The notes under the pieces were generated by a model that was not told where the DNA came from, ran no database searches, and worked only from the letters and a program-made list of their open reading frames with translations. From Oscillospiraceae bacterium (GTDB lineage: Bacteria; Bacillota; Clostridia; Oscillospirales; Oscillospiraceae): DNA of 55,343 nt. Location: NCBI GenBank assembly GCA_016292255.1, contig JAEEZZ010000005.1, positions 1 to 55,343 on the forward strand. The letters are read 5' to 3'. Within the stretch, counting starts at the first letter, position 1; every line of letters starts with the position of its first letter. Position numbers and translations under genes: made by a program. Shown piece after piece: positions 43,758 through 52,582 of the stretch.

Positions 43758-44296
43758 GCTCTGACCTCCTTTTCCAGACGCTTGCGGAGGACCTCCCGGC
43801 CCCGGCTGAGCCGGGAACGCACAGACACCGGCGCCATATCCAGCGCGGCGGCGATGGTCTCCACAGGCTGTAAATAGAAATAGTAGCGAAGAAAGATGTC
43901 CCGATCCTTTGGACGCAGGCTGTCCACGGCTTTTCTGACAGCGGCGGCCAGCTCCGAGCGGATGGCTTCATCCTCCAGGCCCGGGCCGTCGTCCGGCAGC
44001 TCGATCTCGTCCAGATCCATGGGCAGGCTGTGCTGAGCGCGGAGCCAGCTCTTGGCCCGGTTCCGGGCCACGGTTCCCAGCCAGGGCTTGAGCTTGCCGC
44101 TTTCCACCTCGCCGGCGTGCTGCCAGAGGGTGAGGAAAACGTCGGCGCAAAGCTCCTCCACGTCGGCCCATCCCCCGGAGCCTTGGATCATGTTGGATAA
44201 GATCGTGCAAACGTAGGACTTGTAACGCGTCGTCAGCTGATCCAGCGCGTCCTCGTCCTGCCGCCGCAGTCGTTCGAGCAGCGGGGCGTCTCGCAT
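43754..44296 (-). CDS. ECF RNA polymerase sigma factor, module 1
   Basis: A 180-residue ECF sigma factor. Region 2 includes DQLTTRYKSYVCTIL, DVEELCADVFLTLWQHA and LKPWLGTVARNRAKSWLR. Region 4 includes LRPKDRDIFLRYYFY and VETIAAALDMAPVSVRSRLSRGR. I chose the ATG at 44296 because AAGGGAG lies 9 bases before it. The ATG at 44305 would sit on that site. A possible self-recognised promoter is at 44322-44350. Confidence 0.9.
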   Translation of the reverse strand: MRDAPLLERLRRQDEDALDQLTTRYKSYVCTILSNMIQGSGGWADVEELCADVFLTLWQHAGEVESGKLKPWLGTVARNRAKSWLRAQHSLPMDLDEIELPDDGPGLEDEAIRSELAAAVRKAVDSLRPKDRDIFLRYYFYLQPVETIAAALDMAPVSVRSRLSRGREVLRKRLEKEVRA

Positions 44297-44321
44297 CGGC
44301 TTCATCTCCCTTCCGTAAATA

Positions 44322-44350
44322 ATAACGCAGTCGATCAAAGAAGTGTTGCA
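44322..44350 (-). promoter_or_regulatory. Candidate ECF-type promoter, module 1
   Basis: On the minus strand, TGCAA (44346-44350) and TGCGTTAT (44322-44329) with 16 bases between. The second ECF operon has the same pair (48092-48119). Resembles AAC/CGT-type ECF promoters. Confidence 0.45.
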
Positions 44351-44389
44351 GGAAATTTTAGAATATTTTTGAAATGATTTAACCGCACG

Positions 44390-44421
44390 AAAGGATCGGC
44401 GCTTTGACACGCCGATCCTTT
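44390..44421 (-). terminator. Terminator between the two ECF modules
   Basis: 12-bp stem AAAGGATCGGCG / CGCCGATCCTTT with an 8-base loop, following the stop of the 1000-residue gene. Confidence 0.75.
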
Positions 44422-44437
44422 TATGGATCTACAATGC

Positions 44438-47400
44438 TCAGTTCTGAATGTCAAGAACGGGAATGAGGTGGTAGTAAAAGGCTGCGCCGACCCAGGAGGT
44501 GATGGGCGCGACGGCGATCAGCTCGCCGCTTTCGTCGGGGTAGACCGCAAGCTCCAGATTGACCCGCTTCGGGCTGTCCGGGAGATGATCGGGGAAATCC
44601 TTCTCATACTGGCTCCGCTCCCCCTCGGGCATGGATCCGGTCAGCGCCTGGTACTTTTCGCGGAATTTCGTTCTGCACGCGTCCAGGAAGTCCGCCTCGG
44701 AGACGCCTAACTTTTCCAGCAGCTCGGCCGTATCAAGCCGGCGGCCGGTGGCGCTGTCGTAGCAGTAAACGAAATATTCCGTATAGTCGTAATAATAGGA
44801 TTTCTTCATGACCACGCTGACCACGTCCTGCCAGACGTAGACCTCATAGGAAAGACTGTAAACCGAGATACTATAGCCGCCGTCCTCGTGCTCCTCCGCC
44901 CATTGCCGGAGCTCTTCGGTTTGCTTGCCGATCGCGGCGTTGATGGCGCGGGCGCCCTGCGTGTTTGCGTCCAGACGGGGAATGGAATACGAGTAATCCA
45001 TGACGTTTCCGCAATCGTCCGTATAGCGATCCTGCGCGGAGAAGTCCTCCACGACCAGCTCATGCAGATCCTCCGGGAGCTCGTCGGTCTTCAGGGCGAG
45101 GGTAAACAGATCGTAGCAGATACCGGTGTAATCGAAGGAAATCGTGTGGGTTTCCGGATCAATCCAGGCGGATTCCTTATTCCAACCGTTGGGGTAGTTC
45201 CGCTGGATGGCGCCCAGCTCGGTGACGCTGCCGTCCGGGTCGACCCGGCAAACCGCGTAGGAGAGGGTGACGTCCCGATCCCGGAACTCCGCCGGAACGC
45301 CCTCAAGCTTGCCGTATTCCTGCAGCTCGGGCATATAGACGAAGTAGAGGCTGCCGTCCACAAAGGCGGAGCACCAGCAGACGTTGTACTGTACGACCTT
45401 GCGATCCCTGCCGTCGATCACCTGCACGGTGACGGGCCGGACGTCGGTGCGGAAGTTCTCCAGCACAAGCAGTCCGTTGGCAAAGGAATACTCCAGCGCG
45501 TTGCCGATGTCCATTCTGTCCTCGTTCCGGAAGTTCACGGAGTAGACGTTCTCGCCCCACCAATCCTCGACCTCATTCCAGCCGAAGTACAGGCGGTTTT
45601 CAGTGACGCCGAGCAGCAGCGTCTCGATCTCGGCGTTGGGCTCGAGGGAGAAGAGAGTCTCGATTTCGCCCGTAGACAGATCTTTTTTCAGAACGGCGTC
45701 GTTCTCCAGCCAGATCCGGGTGCGGCCGTCGGAGAAGAAGATCCGCTTGTTCACGGTCAGCCGGCTGAAGTATTCCCCCGTCAGCGCGCTTTCCGCAGCG
45801 GCGATCTCCTCCTCTGTGGGCTTGGGCATCCAATCCCGTTCACAGCCCTCGGGCAGATTGGCGCCGGTCAACTGAATGTAGCCTCGAGAAACAGTGAGCG
45901 TGAGCCGTACGCCTTCCGTCCCATCCGGAGCGGAAGAACTGGGATCAAGGACGAACCAAACGGTTCCGATGCGCTTGTCCTGCACCAACCGGGCCTGATA
46001 GCCGTTGAGAAGCAGGATCTCCGAGGCCTTCAGCACAGGCAAGTCGTCGCTGAGGCCGTAGACCGCGATGCCCTCGGTGTGCGGATCGGAGCTGGGGCCG
46101 TAGAACAGATAGATCAGCTCAGTCTCGCCGTCCTGATCCACGTCGGTGTAGATGGGCTCCTGTTCGGGGATCCCCGCATATTGCAAGGCCTCCACGGATC
46201 CGGCTGGGCCGCGAACCTCATAGGCGCCGTTGTCCAGCTTCACCAGCTGGGGAGCACCCTCCGCAGGGGTGTTCGGCTCCGCGGGCTCGTCGCCGGGCTC
46301 CCAGTCGGAGATAAACTCCGGCCGCACGGCGGGGACGCAGACGGAACATTCGCCGAATAGATCGGCATTGATCCAGAACCTGTAGTAGGGAAGTTGTATC
46401 CCGCTGATTTTGTTTTGGGGGAAGTTGAATTCCGAATAGATCAGTTCTACGTCGGTGAGAAGCTCCTCCGTCAGCGGTCCGTAGAAATAATCAGAGGAGA
46501 GGTAGTAACCGTTCAGCGCATAGGCCCGAGCCTCCTCCAGAGAGAGAAGGGGATAGTCTCCCAGGCAAACGCGCCAGGGCTCGCTGTAGCCGCTCCAATC
46601 TTCGTTTGCGCGGTAATACCAGCTGATCGCTTCGATTCCCGCGGTGTTCAGATCGGCTTGATCGGTATACAGGTAAACGCCTCCGAAAAACCAGACCAGG
46701 AGCTGCTCCACAGGCTCATCCAGAGCCGGGATCAAACGCAGCTGCCGCTGATCCATAGCCGCATCCGTGGAATAGACGTAACTGTCCGCGGGATAGTTCA
46801 GGAGCTCCTTGATCTCCGAAAGATTGCGGGGCTCGGTGAATTCAAGGTATATGCTGCCCGCCGGAGTAACGGAGATCGTACCGATGCCGGTCGTCACTTC
46901 CATGTTGATGAACACCAGATCCTCCGAGCTGTCGTTCGATTGATGGACGGGGCGAAATTCCCCGGTGCGGCTGACGCCGAGAGAACGGAGGGTCTCATTC
47001 AGAATGGAGCGAAGCTGGGATTCATTGTATTTATAGTAAGAAAAATCGTCGTGTTCCGGATCGACGGTGTATACAGGCAGAGCGGTAACGGCAGGATCGC
47101 TGAACGTGATAGCGTTTTCCGACCGGCAGTGCTCCCGCTGCGGCGGAAGGGTCTCCCAGGAATCCCCGATCTCCAGCATGGGGAGCGTCACGCTCTGTAC
47201 GGGCTCTGTGGTCTGCTGCGCGGGCTCCGTTGCGGACACAGGATCCGTCGCCTGGACGGAGCTCTTCATGGTAAAGTGGTTCAGGGTCAGCCAGCCTCCC
47301 ACACCGATGGCGGCCACCAGCACGGCGGCCACGGCGGTTTTCAGCCAGGGGCGGCGGGTACGGACCAAAATGTTCTGCTCTGCCTCCGCCAGCAGATCCT

Positions 47401-47443
47401 CTCCAATATGATCCAGACTGTTCAGCAGTTCTTCGGATTTCAT
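44438..47443 (-). CDS. Very large membrane anti-sigma factor-like protein (RsiV-like C-terminus)
   Basis: A 1001-residue protein with a short cytoplasmic N-terminus (1-32), one transmembrane helix (about 34-56), a Thr/Gln/Pro linker (60-85) and over 900 outside residues. The middle has DVDQDGETELIYLFY, an FG-GAP-like acidic loop, and repeated strand patterns suggesting a propeller. The last 220 residues (YSYSIPRLDANTQGARAINAAIG onward, then YEVYVWQDVVSVVMKKSYY) look like the DUF4163/DUF3298 region of RsiV. It is ATGA-overlapped with the ECF sigma gene upstream. RsiV itself is much shorter and binds lysozyme. The ligand here is unknown. Confidence 0.75.
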   Translation of the reverse strand: MKSEELLNSLDHIGEDLLAEAEQNILVRTRRPWLKTAVAAVLVAAIGVGGWLTLNHFTMKSSVQATDPVSATEPAQQTTEPVQSVTLPMLEIGDSWETLPPQREHCRSENAITFSDPAVTALPVYTVDPEHDDFSYYKYNESQLRSILNETLRSLGVSRTGEFRPVHQSNDSSEDLVFINMEVTTGIGTISVTPAGSIYLEFTEPRNLSEIKELLNYPADSYVYSTDAAMDQRQLRLIPALDEPVEQLLVWFFGGVYLYTDQADLNTAGIEAISWYYRANEDWSGYSEPWRVCLGDYPLLSLEEARAYALNGYYLSSDYFYGPLTEELLTDVELIYSEFNFPQNKISGIQLPYYRFWINADLFGECSVCVPAVRPEFISDWEPGDEPAEPNTPAEGAPQLVKLDNGAYEVRGPAGSVEALQYAGIPEQEPIYTDVDQDGETELIYLFYGPSSDPHTEGIAVYGLSDDLPVLKASEILLLNGYQARLVQDKRIGTVWFVLDPSSSAPDGTEGVRLTLTVSRGYIQLTGANLPEGCERDWMPKPTEEEIAAAESALTGEYFSRLTVNKRIFFSDGRTRIWLENDAVLKKDLSTGEIETLFSLEPNAEIETLLLGVTENRLYFGWNEVEDWWGENVYSVNFRNEDRMDIGNALEYSFANGLLVLENFRTDVRPVTVQVIDGRDRKVVQYNVCWCSAFVDGSLYFVYMPELQEYGKLEGVPAEFRDRDVTLSYAVCRVDPDGSVTELGAIQRNYPNGWNKESAWIDPETHTISFDYTGICYDLFTLALKTDELPEDLHELVVEDFSAQDRYTDDCGNVMDYSYSIPRLDANTQGARAINAAIGKQTEELRQWAEEHEDGGYSISVYSLSYEVYVWQDVVSVVMKKSYYYDYTEYFVYCYDSATGRRLDTAELLEKLGVSEADFLDACRTKFREKYQALTGSMPEGERSQYEKDFPDHLPDSPKRVNLELAVYPDESGELIAVAPITSWVGAAFYYHLIPVLDIQN

Positions 47444-47994
47444 AGCAAACCTTCCTCCTTCAAGAAGTTGTGCAGGCGCTTCCGGGTCCTGGAGAGGATC
47501 ACGGAGACCTGCGCGGCCGAGATATCATAGCGTTCGGCGATCTCGGTGCGGGTGTCGAAATAGTAGTAGCGGCGCAGGAATATGCTCCGAGCCTCTTGGC
47601 TCTGGGTCCGCAGGAAGCGATCCACGGCGGCGCCCAGCTCTGCGGCCATCACGCCGCTCTCCACGTCGCTCCGGCCTGTGACCTGCTCCAGCTCGTCCAG
47701 GGAGACCGTGACGGCGGAGCCGCCCCGTTTCAGAGAGTCGTTCTGCCGCAGCCGATCCAGGGAGACGTTCCGCACGATCCGGGTCAGAAACCCGCCCAGA
47801 GAATCGGGCCGATCGGGCGGCAGCCGCTGCCATAAGCGGAGATAGCTGTCATTGACGCATTCCTCAGCGTCCTCGCTGTTTTTCAGGATCCGCTGGGAGA
47901 GCCCTCTGCACAGACTGCCGTAGGAACGGTCTGTCTCTGTGATGGCTTTTTCATCCCGGGCCCAAAACAGGTTGATGATCTGTTCGTCGTTCAA
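47440..47994 (-). CDS. ECF RNA polymerase sigma factor, module 2
   Basis: A 184-residue ECF sigma factor. NDEQIINLFWARDEKAITETDRSYG, given in part as INLFWARDEKAITETD, is a clostridial N-terminus. DAEECVNDSYLRLWQRLP and FLTRIVRNVSLDRLR are region 2, and RSIFLRRYYYF with IAERYDISAAQVSVILSRTRKRL is region 4. I chose TTG at 47994 because AGGAGGG lies 9 bases upstream and the sequence then fits the family. The ATG at 48042 would add 16 basic residues and precede that site. Confidence 0.88.
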   Translation of the reverse strand: MNDEQIINLFWARDEKAITETDRSYGSLCRGLSQRILKNSEDAEECVNDSYLRLWQRLPPDRPDSLGGFLTRIVRNVSLDRLRQNDSLKRGGSAVTVSLDELEQVTGRSDVESGVMAAELGAAVDRFLRTQSQEARSIFLRRYYYFDTRTEIAERYDISAAQVSVILSRTRKRLHNFLKEEGLL

Positions 47995-48091
47995 GGCGAT
48001 GATCCCTCCTATGTCTTTCTTTCTTCTTTTCGCGGGATTCACGCAGCTTCTCGCCGGCGTGCAGGCTGCGCTGAGAACCGCTTCACCCTAT

Positions 48092-48119
48092 ATGACGCAT
48101 TTGCGGAGAAAAGTTTGCA
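48092..48119 (-). promoter_or_regulatory. Candidate ECF-type promoter, module 2
   Basis: On the minus strand, TGCAAA (48114-48119) and TGCGTCAT (48092-48099), about 15 bases apart, 100 bases before the TTG start. Shares both boxes with 44322-44350. Confidence 0.45.
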
Positions 48120-48187
48120 GCTGGCATTATAACTTTTTTCATATTTTTTTTCAACAGTTATTTTGGAGGTTCTGAGCGCAGAGCTTT

Positions 48188-48210
48188 GTAGCGGCGCACA
48201 CCAGTGCGCC
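48188..48210. repeat. GTAG palindrome, GCGCAC…GTGCGC family
   Basis: GTAGCGGCGCACACCAGTGC then GCC. Same family as 40704-40725 and 53618-53665. Confidence 0.7.
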
Positions 48211-48306
48211 ACGGTACAGGCTTTCCGGTCTGCCCGTCCGCGCAGAGCAAAACGCTTGAAAAAGCCGCCGGATTGTGGTAGGATGCAAGGGTCAGGGGGG
48301 AATACC

Positions 48307-48735
48307 ATGTTTTACGGATACGATCAGATTTTTACACCGGTGCAAACGCCGCTGCCGGGGATCACCACGCCCCGATCGCTATACGACGCCCTTTTGAAAT
48401 GCTGGTGCGCCGAGACCTGCGCGCCCCGGATGCGGGAGCGCTGGAGCCCGGAGAACCCCACCCTGGGCCAATGCTCCGTCACGGCCTTTCTGGCCCAGGA
48501 GCTCTTCGGCGGCCGGGTCTGGGGCATCCCTCTGCCCGAGGGGGGCTATCACTGCTTCAACGAGGCCTGCGGCGGGATCTTTGATCTGACCTCCCAGCAA
48601 TTCGGCGGCCTCCGCCTGGATTACGAGCACCCCATCGAGCAGAGCCGGGCGGAGCATTTCGCCAAGCAGGAGAAATACGAAAGATACTTACGATTGAAAA
48701 AAAGGCTCATGGAATGCATAATGCATAATGCATAA
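48307..48735 (+). CDS. YunG-like family protein
   Basis: A 142-residue protein of the YunG type. ENPTLGQCSVTAFLAQELFGG, named here by its core GQCSVTAFLAQELFGG, and CFNEACGGIFDLTSQQFG match the family. Conserved Cys and His suggest a cysteine-hydrolase-like fold, but no activity is known. The ATG at 48307 has AGGGGGG 7 bases upstream. The last residues (ECIMHNA) and the stop are encoded by an ATGCATA heptamer array, so the natural C-terminus may have been extended. Confidence 0.75.
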   Translation: MFYGYDQIFTPVQTPLPGITTPRSLYDALLKCWCAETCAPRMRERWSPENPTLGQCSVTAFLAQELFGGRVWGIPLPEGGYHCFNEACGGIFDLTSQQFGGLRLDYEHPIEQSRAEHFAKQEKYERYLRLKKRLMECIMHNA

Positions 48736-48743
48736 TGCATAAT
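48714..48743. repeat. Heptamer tandem array ATGCATA, 4.3 copies
   Basis: Units start at 48714, 48721, 48728 and 48735. The stop TAA of the YunG-like gene (48733-48735) is formed inside it. Confidence 0.88.
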
Positions 48744-48771
48744 TTCCCTGAACCATGAACGAGGTAATGCC

Positions 48772-49923
48772 ATGAACAATCGTCCCGACGTTGTGATCGT
48801 CCCCTGCGCCGACTACGCCCCGGAGCGGGTGCGGGGGGCGCTGGAGGAGCTGATCGCCCGGGCCGGGGGCCTGGACTGGGTGCGGCCCGGGATGCGGATC
48901 GGCATCAAGGCCAATCTGGTCTCCGCTATGGCCCCGGAGACGGCTGCCACCACTCACCCGGCCCTCATTGACGCCCTGGCGTCCATGCTCCTTGCCCGGG
49001 GGGCGGACCCTGTGGTGGGGGACAGCCCCGGTGGCCTCTACAACGCGGCCCATCTGAACAAGGTCTACGCCGTTTCCGGCATGGACAAGACCTGCGCCCG
49101 GCTGAACCGGGACTTTTCCACCCGGGCGGTCGACCTGCCGGAGGCCCGCGTCTGCAAGACCGCCACTGTCACCGGCTGGCTGGCCGACTGCGACGGGATC
49201 ATTAACTTTGCCAAGCTGAAATCCCACGGCATGATGGGCCTCTCCGCCGCGGCCAAGAATCTGTTCGGCTCCATCCCCGGCACCATGAAGCCGGAGTATC
49301 ATTTCCGCTTCCCGAACCCGGCGGACTTCGCCGGTATGCTGGTGGATCTGGACGAATACTGGAAGCCCCAGCTCCACCTGGTGGACGCGGTGCTGGCCAT
49401 GGAGGGCAACGGCCCCACGGCGGGCTCCCCCAAAGCGCTGGGCTGCCTGCTGGCAGGGGAGAATCCCCACCGGATAGACCTGCTCTGCGCTGCGCTGATC
49501 GGCCTGAATCCGGCCACCGTCCCCACCCTGCGGGCCGCCCAGGCCCGGGGCCTCTGCCCCGAGAGGCTGGACGGGCTTCGGGTGGACGGCCCTTGGCAGG
49601 GGCTGGTGGCCCAGGACTTTGCCATCATCACCCAGCGCAACGGTCTGCAGTTCCAGAACGCCATGGGCGGGGGCAAACGGGGCGCGCTCTACAGCAGGCT
49701 CCTTGCCCGGACGCTTGCCGCCCGGCCGGGAGTGGAAAAGGCGGAATGCGTGGGCTGCCGGAAGTGTGAGCAGGTCTGCCCCGCCAAGGCCATCACCATG
49801 CGTTCGGGCAAGCCGGTGATCCGCCGGGCCGCCTGTATCCGCTGCTTCTGCTGCCAGGAGTTCTGCCCCAAGGGGGCCATGAAGGTCAGACGCCCGCCCC
49901 TGGCGCGGCTGCTGGCGCGTTGA
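48772..49923 (+). CDS. DUF362 protein with two [4Fe-4S] clusters
   Basis: A 383-residue iron-sulfur protein. The DUF362 domain (about 5-300) includes RIGIKANLVSAMAPETAATTHP, VVGDSPGG and INFAKLKSHGMMGLSAAAKNLFG, given here as INFAKLKSHGMMGLS. The C-terminus has two ferredoxin motifs, CVGCRKCEQVCP and CIRCFCCQEFCP. It is probably a soluble redox protein of unknown partner. RBS GAGGT precedes the start. It is 36 bp after the YunG-like gene. Confidence 0.9.
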   Translation: MNNRPDVVIVPCADYAPERVRGALEELIARAGGLDWVRPGMRIGIKANLVSAMAPETAATTHPALIDALASMLLARGADPVVGDSPGGLYNAAHLNKVYAVSGMDKTCARLNRDFSTRAVDLPEARVCKTATVTGWLADCDGIINFAKLKSHGMMGLSAAAKNLFGSIPGTMKPEYHFRFPNPADFAGMLVDLDEYWKPQLHLVDAVLAMEGNGPTAGSPKALGCLLAGENPHRIDLLCAALIGLNPATVPTLRAAQARGLCPERLDGLRVDGPWQGLVAQDFAIITQRNGLQFQNAMGGGKRGALYSRLLARTLAARPGVEKAECVGCRKCEQVCPAKAITMRSGKPVIRRAACIRCFCCQEFCPKGAMKVRRPPLARLLAR

Positions 49924-49945
49924 TCGGTTTTGCCCCGGGGAACGC

Positions 49946-49968
49946 GGACGGCAGAGTGCCGTCCCTAC
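49946..49968. repeat. GTAG palindrome, GACGGCA/TGCCGTC family (inverted)
   Basis: Single copy of the family that forms the arrays at 1-243, 790-1095 and 55115-55343. Confidence 0.85.
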
Positions 49969-50004
49969 CCGCGGCGCATGGGTCATAGATTTTTGCATTA
50001 AATC

Positions 50005-50033
50005 TTGCATTTTTACGCTTAATACAATATAAT
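50005..50033 (+). promoter_or_regulatory. Promoter of the acyl-CoA ligase operon
   Basis: TTGCAT (50005-50010), 17-bp spacer, TATAAT (50028-50033), 60 bases before the start. Confidence 0.7.
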
Positions 50034-50092
50034 ATACTCCGCATATGCTGCAAACCGACAAGAATCGATATAAAAAGTGAGTTGAATCAACT

Positions 50093-51811
50093 ATGAGCCT
50101 TTCCGCGCAAGCGCCCTGGCTGAAGTTCTACGGTGATACGCCGGCGCATCTGAATTATCCCCAGAAGACCATCTACCAGATCGTCCGGGACACTGCCAAG
50201 GCCCACCCGGATCTGACTGCCTACGAGTTTATGGGCAAGGAGACCAGCTTCGCCCGGTTTATGACCCGGATCGAGCGCACCGCCCGTGCCCTGGTCGCCC
50301 TGGGCATCGGCAAGGGAGACCGGGTCACGATCTGTATGCCCAACTGCCCCCAGGCTCTGGACACCTTCTACGCGCTGAACCGCATCGGCGCTGTCTCCAA
50401 TATGATCCACCCCCTTTCCGCCCCTGCGGAGATCGCCTTTTATCTGAATTTCTCCCACTCCAAGGCCATTTTGACCCTGGATCAGTTCTATCCAAAGCTC
50501 CAGGAGATCCGGGATCGGCTGGATCAGCCGGTCAAGGTGCTGATCGCCTTCATCCGGGACGAGCTGCCCATGCCTCTGAGCCTGCTCTATCCCATGAGCA
50601 AGGCCGCCAAGAAGATCCCCAAGCTGCCCAAGGACGGGGACTACATCCTCTGGAACGATTTTCTCCGGGCAGGGAACGGGGTGAAGGAGCTGCCGCCCGA
50701 CGATGTGAATTATCTGGATGGTGCATCCATCCTCTACTCCGGCGGCACCACCGGCACCACCAAGGGCATTCTGCTGTCCTCCGCCAACTTCAACGCTACG
50801 GCCCTGCAGACCATTGCAGCCTCCGGGCTGAGCACCATCACAGGCAAGAAGATGCTTTCCGTCATGCCGGTCTTCCACGGCTTCGGCCTGGGCATCGGCA
50901 TCCACACCGCCCTTGTAGGCGGGGCCACCTGTATTCTGGTCCCCCAGTTCAACGTCAAAACCTACGCCCAGCTTCTTATCAAGAAAAAACCCAATCTGGT
51001 TCCCGGCGTGCCAACCCTCTTTGAGGCCCTGCTGCGGACGGATCTGCTGGAAAACGCCGATCTGAGCTTCCTGGATGGGATGTTCTCCGGCGGCGACTCC
51101 CTCTCCGTGGAGCTCAAGCGGAAGGTGGACGAGTTCCTCAAGGCCCACAAGGCCAAGATCCAGATCCGGGAGGGCTACGGCACCACGGAGTGCGTCACGG
51201 CCTCCTGTCTGACGCCCAAGGACTACGCCCGCTCCGGCTCCATCGGCGTGCCCTTTCCCGATACTTACTATAAAATCGTCAAGCCCGGCACCGAGGAGGA
51301 GGTCGATCCCAACCTGGAGGGCGAGATCTGCATCTCCGGCCCCTCCGTCATGATGTGCTACATCGACAACCCCGAGGAGACCGCCCAGACCCTGCGCCGC
51401 CATGCGGACGGCCGGATCTGGCTCCACACCGGCGACCTGGGCACCATGGATCCCGACGGCTTCATCTACTTCCGCCAGCGGATCAAGCGCATGATCATCA
51501 CCTCCGGCTACAACGTCTACCCCAGCCAGCTGGAGAACATCATCGACGGCCACGAAAAGGTGCTCTATTCCTGCGTGGTGGGCGTGAAGGATCCCTACAA
51601 GATGCAGAAGGTCAAGGCCTTCGTGGTGCTGCGTCCCGGCTTCGAGCCCAGCGACGCGGTGCGGGAGGAGCTGATGGACCACTGCCGGAAGAACATCGCC
51701 AAGTATGCCATGCCCTACGAGATCGAGTTCCGGGACGAGCTTCCCAAGACCCTGGTGGGCAAGGTGGCCTACCGCGTCTTAGAGGAAGAGGCCAACGCCC
51801 AGGAGGCCTGA
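50093..51811 (+). CDS. AMP-dependent acyl-CoA synthetase/ligase
   Basis: A 572-residue ANL-superfamily enzyme that activates a carboxylic acid as acyl-AMP and then a thioester. The P-loop is YSGGTTGTTKGI, followed by REGYGTTECV (A5), the WLHTGDLGTMD block (A7), RIKRMIITSGYNVYP (A8) and the catalytic Lys in PKTLVGKVAYR. A medium- or long-chain fatty acid is a likely substrate. It is followed 4 bp later by a membrane acyltransferase gene. Confidence 0.92.
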   Translation: MSLSAQAPWLKFYGDTPAHLNYPQKTIYQIVRDTAKAHPDLTAYEFMGKETSFARFMTRIERTARALVALGIGKGDRVTICMPNCPQALDTFYALNRIGAVSNMIHPLSAPAEIAFYLNFSHSKAILTLDQFYPKLQEIRDRLDQPVKVLIAFIRDELPMPLSLLYPMSKAAKKIPKLPKDGDYILWNDFLRAGNGVKELPPDDVNYLDGASILYSGGTTGTTKGILLSSANFNATALQTIAASGLSTITGKKMLSVMPVFHGFGLGIGIHTALVGGATCILVPQFNVKTYAQLLIKKKPNLVPGVPTLFEALLRTDLLENADLSFLDGMFSGGDSLSVELKRKVDEFLKAHKAKIQIREGYGTTECVTASCLTPKDYARSGSIGVPFPDTYYKIVKPGTEEEVDPNLEGEICISGPSVMMCYIDNPEETAQTLRRHADGRIWLHTGDLGTMDPDGFIYFRQRIKRMIITSGYNVYPSQLENIIDGHEKVLYSCVVGVKDPYKMQKVKAFVVLRPGFEPSDAVREELMDHCRKNIAKYAMPYEIEFRDELPKTLVGKVAYRVLEEEANAQEA

Positions 51812-51815
51812 GGCA

Positions 51816-51850
51816 ATGCAGAATGCAAAAAGCAAAATGCAAAATGATTG
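51816..51850. repeat. Heptamer tandem array AATGCAA, 4.5 copies
   Basis: GC dinucleotides at 51818, 51825, 51832 and 51839 mark the 7-bp period. The array supplies the start codon and first ten codons of the next gene. Confidence 0.85.
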
Positions 51851-52577
51851 GAGTCGTTCCGAAGCGGAAACCGGGAAGCGAAGCCGGATCTGGGAGATCG
51901 ACGCCCTGCGGGGCTTTCTGATCCTCTGCGTCATCGCCTCCCACGCCCTGTATTTCCTCTCCGGCATGAAGAGCGTCATCAAGGTGCCCGAATTCATCCG
52001 CTTTGTGATGAATTACGGCGGAGTCCTGTTCGTAATCCTCTCCGGCCTCTCCGCCACCCTGGGCAGCCGCAGCTTTCACCGGGGCCTGCTGGTGTTTGCC
52101 GGCGGCATGGTGCTGACCCTGGGCTCCTACGCGGCTGTGGCCCTTGGGATGATGGGGAAAACCATGATCATCCGTTTCGGTGTGCTGCACCTGCTGGGCT
52201 TTGCCATGATGCTCTATCCGCTGCTGAAAAAGCTGCCAAACACCGCGCTGCTGCCCCTGGGCATGATCATCGTGGCGCTGGGTCTCTGGTTTGAGCTGAG
52301 GCCGGTGCTGGTGTCCGTGAAGTTCCTGTTCCCCCTGGGGCTGTGCTATAAAGGCTTTACCTCCGGCGACTTTTTCCCCATCCTGCCACATCTGGGCTGG
52401 TTCTGCCTGGGCATCGCCCTGGGCCGGACCCTCTACCCGACGAAGCAGACCCTGCTGCCCCGGGTCAACGCCGCCGCTCCCATTCCGCGCTTCTTCTGTT
52501 GGTGCGGCAGAAATTCCCTTTACATCTTTATCCTGCACCTGCCCCTGCTGGGCGGCCTGCTGATGCTGATCCTCTGA
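51816..52577 (+). CDS. DUF1624 / heparan-glucosaminide acetyltransferase-like membrane protein
   Basis: A 253-residue protein with about seven helices. RIWEIDALRGFLILCVIASHALYFL, given in part as IDALRGFLILCVIASHA, and the C-terminal WCGRNSLYIFILHLPLL are typical of DUF1624 acyltransferases. These move acetyl groups from cytoplasmic CoA to an outside acceptor. Proximity to the acyl-CoA ligase suggests supply of the donor. Residues 1-10 come from a heptamer repeat. ATG 51837 is an alternative start. No clear ribosome site is present, so coupling to the ligase is likely. Confidence 0.82.
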   Translation: MQNAKSKMQNDWSRSEAETGKRSRIWEIDALRGFLILCVIASHALYFLSGMKSVIKVPEFIRFVMNYGGVLFVILSGLSATLGSRSFHRGLLVFAGGMVLTLGSYAAVALGMMGKTMIIRFGVLHLLGFAMMLYPLLKKLPNTALLPLGMIIVALGLWFELRPVLVSVKFLFPLGLCYKGFTSGDFFPILPHLGWFCLGIALGRTLYPTKQTLLPRVNAAAPIPRFFCWCGRNSLYIFILHLPLLGGLLMLIL

Positions 52578-52582
52578 GGAAC

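Noticed and set aside
48163..48306. Longer N-terminus for the YunG-like protein
   Set aside because: It reads through a GTAG palindrome, and the ATG at 48307 has a strong AGGGGGG ribosome site.
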